This document shows positions 1 to 5,488 of a stretch of DNA of 8,011 nucleotides, one piece after another. The notes beneath the pieces were generated by a model. That model searched no databases. It had not been told where the DNA came from and saw only the letters and a list, made by a program, of their open reading frames with translations. The stretch spans positions 1 through 8,011 of the forward strand of contig CALXRJ010000109.1 in the NCBI GenBank assembly GCA_944390615.1, read 5' to 3'. The position numbers were made by a program, and so were the translations under genes. Source of the DNA: an uncultured Clostridia bacterium (lineage in GTDB: Bacteria > Bacillota > Clostridia > TANB77 > CAG-508). The number at the start of each line of letters is the position of its first letter. Position 1 is the first letter of the stretch.

Positions 1-90
1 ACTTACAATTATTATGTCATTATTTTCTACAACATCATCACAATATTTTTTAAAATTTTGTCTTGCTTCACTAACACTTATAGCTTGCAT
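1..90 (-). CDS. Phd/YefM-family antitoxin, N-terminal 30 codons (cut by window edge)
   Basis: The frame starts at ATG 90-88 and stays open to base 1, giving 30 residues beginning MQAISVSEARQNF and ending in a DIIIVS strand. The pattern 'xxISVSEARQNF...(C/M)DxVxxxxxxIIV' is the typical start of the Phd/YefM antitoxin fold, a small DNA-binding domain that neutralises a RelE/YoeB-, Doc- or similar toxin and represses its own operon. An AAAGGAG ribosome binding site lies 9 nt before the ATG. A promoter and paired GTAC-centred sites lie just upstream, as expected for an autoregulated toxin-antitoxin operon. The C-terminal toxin-binding part and any toxin gene would lie beyond base 1 and cannot be seen. 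The family call rests on only 30 residues, but the match to the family start is specific. A solitary antitoxin is possible. Confidence 0.72.
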   Translation of the reverse strand, partial: MQAISVSEARQNFKKYCDDVVENNDIIIVS

Positions 91-133
91 AACATTCAAC
101 TCCTTTCTTTTTTGCAAAATATTATACACTATC

Positions 134-152
134 TTGTACTTAATATTGTACT
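134..152. promoter_or_regulatory. Candidate antitoxin autoregulation operator (two TTGTACT sites)
   Basis: The heptamer TTGTACT occurs twice on the plus strand, at 134-140 and 146-152, with a 12-bp period, and each copy contains the palindrome GTAC. The upstream copy lies across the -10 box and the other near the expected transcription start, where a bound repressor would block the promoter. E. coli YefM-YoeB is known to bind palindromes with a TGTACA core, so the resemblance is suggestive. Binding itself is inference. Confidence 0.4.
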
Positions 153-172
153 ATATATTATATGCAAGTCAA
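145..172 (-). promoter_or_regulatory. Promoter of the antitoxin gene
   Basis: On the minus strand TTGACT (172-167) is followed after 16 bases by TACAAT (150-145). Both boxes match the sigma-A consensus at five of six positions. Transcription would start near 138, leaving a leader of about 50 nt that contains the AAAGGAG site. A second TATAAT (126-121) lies closer to the gene but has no convincing -35 box. Confidence 0.65.
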
Positions 173-261
173 GTGCTTTTATTCACTTTTTTATATTTTG
201 TATCAAATCCATGAGCAAAGAAAAAGTAGTTTGTTTTTGTTAAGTTTTGCTTCACCATAAT

Positions 262-290
262 AAAACCGCTATATTAAGTATAGCGGTTTT
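262..290 (-). terminator. Intrinsic terminator overlapping the end of the glycosyltransferase gene
   Basis: A perfect 12-bp inverted repeat (262-273 with 279-290, arm AAAACCGCTATA) has a 5-base loop. The 5' arm in the minus-strand RNA is the last codons of the glycosyltransferase gene and the loop holds its TAA stop. The U-tract after the stem is TTTTATT on the minus strand and longer (TTTTTACTTTTT) on the plus strand, so it may work in both directions. Confidence 0.7.
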
Positions 291-1773
291 TACTTTTTAC
301 TTTTATCGATACTACCGGAATTAATACAATAATGTAGGGAATGATATATCGTGACTTTGCTTCCCAAAATACATGGAATAAAAATCCACCTACAAACACC
401 GTAATTAAAAGTAATAATTCTAAAGAAATATTTTTTCTATTTTGTAGCAAAACAATTAGACTGCATAAACTGATTAGTATTAGCAATACTTTTTGATAGA
501 AGGTTAACGGTTTTATAAACCATTCTAAATTATAATAATCGACCGTGTTATTTCTTACGGCAGAATACGTATTTTCTGTCCACATAGAGGCGATTTTCTT
601 TAGATAAAATTGAAATGTTTCCTCTAGATTTTGGGAAAAATACAACAATCTTGTTTTTATCTTTTCTAAATATTCTGTTTTGCTGCTTTCTGGATTTTTT
701 AGTGCTGGTATTGCTATTTCCTCATTATACCAACCATTTCCCCTTGGTGACTCTTCCATTCCCATAAGTATAAAACTTACACTCGGGTAAATTTTATTTT
801 TGTCTAGCGCATATTTTTGAAAATAGTAATTTTTTAGTAATGACGTTGGAAAAATTGCTATAGCTATATATAGAACAATGATAAATAAATGTCCTATGTT
901 TTTTTTCCATAATTTTGGCGTAATATCTTTGCCTAAACTTAATAATAAATAAATTACCGTTGCAATGATAAAAATTAAGCTATTCATTCTTACCATATAA
1001 GCAACCATAGCAAAGATGGATGAAAAAATAAAATATCTATTTTTTTTGGTTTCTGTATAGCGCATAATAAAATAAATCGAATACAAACATAGTGCTAAAC
1101 TTGGTATATCTCCATAAATGAAAGTTGAAAGCATTGGTAATGATAAAAAGGTTAGAATTAGTAATAGTGGTAATACTTTGTTTGTTTCATATTTTTTGGA
1201 TAATTGTTGACTAATTTTATAAATGGCTATCACAATTCCTACATTGGCAATTATATTGATTATTCTTAATATTTCCATTATATCAAAACGTATGATATAA
1301 AAAAATAAATGATACACAAAAGCTAAGGAAATTTGTTGTGGATAGGCTTGCATATATTCGATTAGAGGAATGCCTATATAGGTCATATTGGGTAAGAATT
1401 CTTCGGTATTTCCTCGATAAAAAGTTTGTGCCAAATTACAAACATGTACAGAATCTCCTACCACTCTAGGATTTATCATAATAATCCATAAAATACTAAC
1501 TACAGCATAGATTGCTAATGCATTCATAAACAAGAGATTTCTTGTTTCTTGTTTGGATTTTTCTTTTGCGCCTTGATATAGAAATTTATCGATTATTTTG
1601 GTAATAGCATAAATAAGACTGCCTATTAATATAAGCCCTATAACATACGAGATAGAATTAAACTGAATAGTAATGTGTTCCGAAGCATCTAAATCTGCTG
1701 TAAATATGATGTTTAATAGGATAATGATTGCTAAAAATAGTATTCCAAATCCATATATTATTTTTTTTAACAT
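274..1773 (-). CDS. Polytopic membrane glycosyltransferase, GT-C fold (ArnT/PMT-like)
   Basis: This 499-residue protein is mostly hydrophobic helices: about 5-25, 42-62, 82-100, 150-162, 170-186, 200-220, 225-237, 247-280, 294-312, 427-444 and 453-490. A first external loop carries an acidic residue after a helix (NPRVVGDSVHV, D107), the place of the conserved Asp in GT-C enzymes of the ArnT/PMT type, which move a sugar from a polyprenyl-phosphate carrier to an extracytoplasmic acceptor. Loop 335-350 (MGMEESPRGNGWYN) and the late motif FWEAKSRYIIPY (469-480) recur in uncharacterised Firmicutes glycosyltransferases of this kind. Sugar and acceptor cannot be read from the sequence. The start ATG has AAGGGAG 7 nt upstream. 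The gene begins 27 nt after the polymerase fusion gene with no promoter or terminator between, so it is probably cotranscribed with it. A cell-wall or teichoic-acid glycosylation role is inference. Confidence 0.7.
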   Translation of the reverse strand: MLKKIIYGFGILFLAIIILLNIIFTADLDASEHITIQFNSISYVIGLILIGSLIYAITKIIDKFLYQGAKEKSKQETRNLLFMNALAIYAVVSILWIIMINPRVVGDSVHVCNLAQTFYRGNTEEFLPNMTYIGIPLIEYMQAYPQQISLAFVYHLFFYIIRFDIMEILRIINIIANVGIVIAIYKISQQLSKKYETNKVLPLLLILTFLSLPMLSTFIYGDIPSLALCLYSIYFIMRYTETKKNRYFIFSSIFAMVAYMVRMNSLIFIIATVIYLLLSLGKDITPKLWKKNIGHLFIIVLYIAIAIFPTSLLKNYYFQKYALDKNKIYPSVSFILMGMEESPRGNGWYNEEIAIPALKNPESSKTEYLEKIKTRLLYFSQNLEETFQFYLKKIASMWTENTYSAVRNNTVDYYNLEWFIKPLTFYQKVLLILISLCSLIVLLQNRKNISLELLLLITVFVGGFLFHVFWEAKSRYIIPYIIVLIPVVSIKVKSKNRYT

Positions 1774-1800
1774 TTTTTTCTCCCTTTTATTTCATAAACT

Positions 1801-3456
1801 TTAATTTAGGCTATTTTTGATTTCTTCAAAAATAAAATTTTCTATTTTTTGTTTGTTTTGTTCTAAATTTTCTCGAATATGGGTTGCTCGAATAGGTAGT
1901 TTTTCTCTTTTTGGGTCTACTCTTCTATCTATTATATTGAGATACTTAGCTACTTTTTCTCCATATGGTTCACTACTGTAAAAATGGGTACAGTGTAAAT
2001 TTTTAATAATGGGTATTAAATAATCCATCTGAATTTTAACACTTTTTTGGTCTAATCCATATTGTTTTGGTGGATGGTAAGCATATAGCACCTCCACTTG
2101 CGGATATAGTCTTTTAATCCAGTTGGCTCTTGTTTCTATGGGTGTTGGGATAACATCTGTTTCATAAATGACTACATAAAATTTGTCCATTTCTTGTAAG
2201 GCTGTTTCAATTAAATATTGGTGTCCTTTATGTAAAGGGGCAAATTTGCCTATGGTAAATCCAATTTTTTGAGGTTTTGGTAGGTTTTTGGCTCTTGTAA
2301 TCGATTGGTAACCATATTTTTCTTTTAATTGGTCCATAACTTGGTCTAATTTTTCTTGTTTTTTGCTACTTTCATTTTGAAATAAAGATAGTTGTCTTTC
2401 TTCTTTTTCAACTAGATTGTCTATTCTTACTCCTAATAATCGAATCGGTCTTGGTATTTGATACATCTGGTGTAATAGCTCTTTTGCTTTTTGGTAGATG
2501 TCTTTTGTGTTAGCTGTTGGCTCTAACAATTTTCCTTGATGGGTCTTGTCTTCAAACTCTTTTGTTCTTAGCTGAACACTTACGGTTTTTTTTTTTAGCT
2601 CGTATTTTCTTAGTCGGTAAGTTGTTTGTTCTACTAATTTTAATAAGATTTTTTCTAGTTCTTCGATTTGCGTAATGTCTTTGGGAAATGTAACAGAATG
2701 CCCTATTCCTTTTGGTTTTTCTGGCTTGTCTTTTACTTCTGATTTGTCTATGCCATTGGCATATTCCCACATTTGGATACCATGTTTTCCGAACTTTTTT
2801 TGCAAAATTTTGGGGTCAGTTTGTGCTAGGTCTTTGATGGTTTTGATACTCATATCATGTAATTTGGGAACTGTTTTTTTGCCTAACATAAATAATTCGG
2901 ATACTGGCAAAGTCCACATTTTAGTCGGGATTTCTTCTTCAAATAGGGTATGGACCTTATCTGGTTTGGTAAAGTCTGATGCCATTTTGGCCAACAATTT
3001 GTTATGGGCTACTCCTACATTTACGGTAAATCCTAGCTCTTGTTTTACTTTTTGGTTGATTTCTTTTGCTTTGTTTAATAAGGTTTCCTCTCTTAAATAT
3101 TCTGTCATATCTAAAAAACATTCGTCTATACTGAATCGTTCGATTTTGTCAGTATATTGCTGTAATAGTTGGTAAAGTTTGTCTGAATATTTTTTATAAA
3201 TCCCATGATTAGATGGAAAAATTTGCACACTGGGACATTTTAGCTTTGCTTGGTATATTGTTTCTGCTGTTTTGATGCCATATTCTTTGGCTTTTGTACT
3301 TTTGGCAAGTACAATGCCTGATCTTTTACTTTCATCGCCTCCAATGATGGCAGGGATGTTTCTAATGTCTATTTTGCTTCCGTTTTTTAACATTTCAATT
3401 GCGGTCCAACTTAAAAAAGCATTATTTACGTCTACGTGTAAAATTTGTCTTTGCAT
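1801..3456 (-). CDS. dinB: Y-family DNA polymerase (DinB/UmuC type) fused to a NadR-type NMN adenylyltransferase domain
   Basis: Start chosen at ATG 3456, giving 551 residues: CGGAG lies 9 nt before it, whereas the ATG at 3465 directly abuts that same GGAG. Residues 1 to about 391 form a full translesion polymerase: ILHVDVNNAF with metal ligand D9 and probable steric-gate F14, SIDECFLD with D111/E112, GVAHNKLLAKMASDFTKP (148-165), a helix-hairpin-helix near 187-212, a little finger from about 250, and the beta-clamp motif QLSLF at 355-359. After a short linker, residues 398-551 match the nucleotidyltransferase part of NadR: GKFAPLHKGH (HxGH motif, 409-412), SSEPYGE (495-501), RVDP (512-515) and ATHIREN (524-530). 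That activity would join NMN and ATP to make NAD. The NadR regulatory and ribosylnicotinamide kinase domains are absent. Family polymerases are usually about 350-420 residues, so the extra domain is a true addition. Polymerase call near certain; NMN as substrate likely but unproven. Confidence 0.9.
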   Translation of the reverse strand: MQRQILHVDVNNAFLSWTAIEMLKNGSKIDIRNIPAIIGGDESKRSGIVLAKSTKAKEYGIKTAETIYQAKLKCPSVQIFPSNHGIYKKYSDKLYQLLQQYTDKIERFSIDECFLDMTEYLREETLLNKAKEINQKVKQELGFTVNVGVAHNKLLAKMASDFTKPDKVHTLFEEEIPTKMWTLPVSELFMLGKKTVPKLHDMSIKTIKDLAQTDPKILQKKFGKHGIQMWEYANGIDKSEVKDKPEKPKGIGHSVTFPKDITQIEELEKILLKLVEQTTYRLRKYELKKKTVSVQLRTKEFEDKTHQGKLLEPTANTKDIYQKAKELLHQMYQIPRPIRLLGVRIDNLVEKEERQLSLFQNESSKKQEKLDQVMDQLKEKYGYQSITRAKNLPKPQKIGFTIGKFAPLHKGHQYLIETALQEMDKFYVVIYETDVIPTPIETRANWIKRLYPQVEVLYAYHPPKQYGLDQKSVKIQMDYLIPIIKNLHCTHFYSSEPYGEKVAKYLNIIDRRVDPKREKLPIRATHIRENLEQNKQKIENFIFEEIKNSLN

Positions 3457-3465
3457 TTTTACCAT

Positions 3466-3469
3466 CTCC
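3466..3469 (-). promoter_or_regulatory. Ribosome binding site that decides the polymerase start
   Basis: GGAG at 3469-3466 is 9 nt before ATG 3456 but directly touches ATG 3465, which is too close for normal initiation. This favours a protein starting MQRQILHVD over one starting MVKMQRQ. With the predicted transcription start near 3469, this site would sit at the very 5' end of the message. Confidence 0.6.
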
Positions 3470-3475
3470 GCTTAT

Positions 3476-3504
3476 ATTATAGAATGTTTGTTTGTTTTTG
3501 TCAA
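3476..3504 (-). promoter_or_regulatory. Consensus sigma-A promoter of the polymerase-glycosyltransferase operon
   Basis: TTGACA (3504-3499), a 17-base spacer and TATAAT (3481-3476) match the vegetative promoter consensus at every position. The predicted start is near 3469. The sequence further upstream is rich in A/T runs, including two TTTTTTAGTT repeats 26 bp apart, which could act as an UP-element. So strong a promoter would be expected to be held down by a repressor if the polymerase is damage-inducible. Confidence 0.85.
3481..3494. promoter_or_regulatory. Possible degenerate LexA (SOS) box inside the polymerase promoter
   Basis: The plus-strand sequence AGAATGTTTGTTTG reads as GAAT-N4-GTTT, close to the Gram-positive LexA site CGAAC-N4-GTTCG (7 of 10 fixed positions by my count). 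It lies in the spacer and touches the -10 box, where LexA would block polymerase. The match is imperfect and the local T-richness makes chance likely, so this is a candidate only. Confidence 0.25.
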
Positions 3505-3549
3505 CTAAAAAATGAGACAAAGTTTATTAACTAAAAAAATTAACAGCAA

Positions 3550-3573
3550 AAAAGAGCAAAATTTTGCTCTTTT
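3550..3573 (-). terminator. Intrinsic terminator of the ABC transporter operon
   Basis: A perfect 24-bp palindrome (3550-3561 with 3562-3573, arm AAAAGAGCAAAA) lies immediately after the stop codon of the binding-protein gene. In the minus-strand RNA the GAGC/GCUC stem is followed by six U residues. It separates this operon from the polymerase promoter at 3504-3476. Confidence 0.85.
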
Positions 3574-3576
3574 CTT

Positions 3577-4596
3577 TTATTTTTCCATGGCCTGCTCTGC
3601 ATATTGGTTATTTACAATTTTATCATATGGTGCATTTTCTTCTAATTCGCCTGCCATTGTCATAACTTCTTGCAAACGATTAAAATCTTCTTCTTTTAAG
3701 ATTGGGTCTTCTTTCCATGCATCAATATCTTTATAACTTTGAATGGCTGTAGAAAGTAATTCTAAATCTGTATCTGGGAAAAATTCTTGTACCGCTTCTG
3801 CTATTTCTTGTGAAGAATGTTCTGTTACCCATTGCTGACCTTTGTAAATAGCATCTGTAAATTTTCGAATGATATCTTCATTATTTTCCATATAACTTTT
3901 TTTAGCAAAATAAGCTGTATAAGGAATTTCTCCTGCTTCTTCTCCAACAGATGCTACAATATAGCCTTTTCCTTCTTGCTCTGTTAAAGATGCGGTTGGT
4001 TCGAATAAAGTTACATATTCGGCATCACCACTGGCAAATGCTCCTGCCATTAAATCAAATTTGATACTATCATCTAATGTAGTATCCTTTTGTGGGTCTA
4101 TGCCATTTTTCTTAAGTACATATTCTAAAGTCATGTATGGCACACCACCTTTTCTTCCTGGAATGACAGTTTTTCCGATTACATCTTGCCAACTAAAATT
4201 GTCTGTTTGGGTTTTAGCAACTAAAAAAGATCCATCTTTTTTGGTCATTTGAGCAAATACTTGGGTATAGTCTTCTTTTCCTTCATTATAAACATAGATG
4301 GAAGCCTCTGGACCTGCAAAACCTATGTCACATTGGTCGGCTAGTACTGCTGTCATAACGGCATCTGCACCTTGGCCAGTTGTTAGCTCAATTTCCATTC
4401 CATTTTCTTCAAAATACCCATTATGGATAGCTACATATTGTGGTGCATAGAAAACAGAACGAGTTACTTCATTAACTTGGATTGTTTGTAATTTGGCGTC
4501 TTCTGTGTTTGTTTTTCTAGTTAGTATCACAATTCCTATGGCTAATAGAACAAACAAAATCATTACCATGATGTATAATTTTCTTTTTTTATGCAT
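3577..4596 (-). CDS. ABC transporter substrate-binding protein, SsuA/NMT1 (THI5-like) family
   Basis: The 339-residue product has an N-terminal KKRK followed by one hydrophobic segment (about 7-26) and an extracellular periplasmic-binding-protein domain. The early stretch with FYAPQYVAIHNGYFEENGME (49-68), then TTGQGADAVMTAVLADQCDIGFAG (72-95) and a later GKTVIPGRKGGVPYM (141-155) are the usual landmarks of the SsuA/TauA/ThiY fold. This group captures sulfonates, taurine, thiamine-precursor pyrimidines, riboflavin or nitrate. The CCCFC motif of pyrimidine-binding THI5 proteins is absent and no pathway gene is adjacent, so the ligand is unknown. Unusually for a Gram-positive binding protein there is no cysteine near the end of the hydrophobic segment, so it is not a lipoprotein and is probably held by an uncleaved signal anchor. 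AGGAGG lies 6 nt before the ATG. It is the last gene of the operon, 82 nt after the permease. Confidence 0.88.
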   Translation of the reverse strand: MHKKRKLYIMVMILFVLLAIGIVILTRKTNTEDAKLQTIQVNEVTRSVFYAPQYVAIHNGYFEENGMEIELTTGQGADAVMTAVLADQCDIGFAGPEASIYVYNEGKEDYTQVFAQMTKKDGSFLVAKTQTDNFSWQDVIGKTVIPGRKGGVPYMTLEYVLKKNGIDPQKDTTLDDSIKFDLMAGAFASGDAEYVTLFEPTASLTEQEGKGYIVASVGEEAGEIPYTAYFAKKSYMENNEDIIRKFTDAIYKGQQWVTEHSSQEIAEAVQEFFPDTDLELLSTAIQSYKDIDAWKEDPILKEEDFNRLQEVMTMAGELEENAPYDKIVNNQYAEQAMEK

Positions 4597-4658
4597 TTCA
4601 CACCTCCTAAATTTTTTTTCTTTTATATTTTATGTTTGTCGTTTTTATGTGTGAAATG
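4594..4658 (-). promoter_or_regulatory. Inverted repeat that could mask the binding-protein start codon
   Basis: CATTTCACAC (4594-4603) and GTGTGAAATG (4649-4658) are perfect reverse complements, 10 bp each, separated by 45 bases. In the operon mRNA the distal arm contains the AUG of the binding-protein gene, the whole SD-to-AUG spacer and the last G of the AGGAGG site. Folding would hide the start codon and tune the yield of binding protein against permease and ATPase. The pairing is seen; the regulatory effect is inferred. Confidence 0.45.
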
Positions 4659-4678
4659 GTTGAATTTGTTTTTTCGTT

Positions 4679-5488
4679 TTATTTAAATTTCTTAGAATAT
4701 AAAATAAATTTTTCTAATAGTAATACAGCTGCATACATAATTCCTGCCACTACCCCTAATATAATAACACTTGTCATAACTAAGTCTAGTTTAAATACTT
4801 GCCCTCCATATACAATTAAATAACCAAGCCCTGCTTTGGATACTAAAAATTCTCCTGATATAACACCAACTAGGGAAAGTCCAATATTGACTTTTAAAGA
4901 GTTGATAAATGTGGATAGATTAGCAGGTATCACAATTTTAGTAAGAATTTGAAATTTATTTGCTTGAAAGGTTTTTGCCATTTTGATAACTTCTTTATCT
5001 GTTTTTAAAAATCCATTTAAATTTTCTAAAATGGTTACAACAAGCGAAATTGCAACTGCCATTACAATAATAGCTGGCGTTCCAGCCCCTACCCATATGA
5101 TAATAACAGGTCCTAGTGCAACTTTTGGCAAACTGTTTAAGATAACTAAATAGGGTTCAAACACTTTTGCCAAAAAATCTGACCACCATAAAATAATGGC
5201 TATTATAATACCTAATACCGTTCCTATTAAAAAACCAACTACTGTTTCATATACCGTAACTCCTATGTGTTTTAGTAAATCATTTGACCCTAAATTTAGA
5301 AATGTATCTAATATTCTACTTGGCTGACTCATAATAAAGCTGTCTATTATTTTTTTGTCTGCCAAAATTTCCCATATGGCAATAAAAGCTACTAATATCA
5401 TAATTTGCGTTATCAGTACCAAGTATTTTTTACATTTTTTTGTTTTTAAATATTGTTTTCTTTCTTTTGAAATTATTTGCTTATTCAT
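4679..5488 (-). CDS. ABC transporter permease, SsuC/TauC type
   Basis: This 269-residue inner-membrane subunit has about six helices (near 22-42, 76-100, 112-132, 136-155, 198-216 and 236-258). It carries the binding-protein-dependent transporter loop: KMAKTFQANKFQILTKIVIP (169-188) stands in the position of the EAA loop that docks onto the ATPase. MSQPSRILDTF near residue 53 and NSLPKVALGPVIIIWVG (118-134) are typical of the SsuC/TauC/ThiX group. It presumably works as a homodimer with the ATPase and binding protein of the same operon. Its ATG overlaps the ATPase stop by 8 nt (ATGAATAA), which suggests translational coupling, and a GGAG also lies a few bases upstream. Length is normal for the family. 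The substrate is not determined by the sequence. Confidence 0.92.
   Translation of the reverse strand: MNKQIISKERKQYLKTKKCKKYLVLITQIMILVAFIAIWEILADKKIIDSFIMSQPSRILDTFLNLGSNDLLKHIGVTVYETVVGFLIGTVLGIIIAIILWWSDFLAKVFEPYLVILNSLPKVALGPVIIIWVGAGTPAIIVMAVAISLVVTILENLNGFLKTDKEVIKMAKTFQANKFQILTKIVIPANLSTFINSLKVNIGLSLVGVISGEFLVSKAGLGYLIVYGGQVFKLDLVMTSVIILGVVAGIMYAAVLLLEKFILYSKKFK

Noticed and set aside
14..243. Hydrophobic plus-strand open frames antisense to the antitoxin and its promoter
   Set aside because: Their Leu/Phe/Ile-rich content reflects T-rich DNA. The minus strand gives a recognisable antitoxin with SD and promoter.
2265..2350. Separate translation start for the NMN adenylyltransferase domain
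   Set aside because: The only nearby in-frame ATG (in DQVMDQL) has no SD and still lies in the polymerase tail, so the domain is made only as part of the fusion.
2675..3175. Long plus-strand open frame inside the polymerase gene
   Set aside because: It is antisense to a clearly conserved coding region, has no SD or family motifs, and its composition is that of a shadow frame.
3457..3465. Polymerase start at ATG 3465 (three extra residues, MVK)
   Set aside because: GGAG directly touches this ATG and the predicted transcript would give it only about four leader bases. ATG 3456 has normal spacing and gives the usual family start.
3503..3539. Direct repeat AACTAAAAAA (3503-3512 and 3529-3538) upstream of the polymerase promoter
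   Set aside because: It is low-complexity A/T sequence and may be an UP-element. I could not support a specific regulator site.
3512..3736. Plus-strand open frame between the two operons
   Set aside because: It runs through the terminator palindrome at 3550-3573 into the antisense of the binding-protein gene, with no recognisable protein features.
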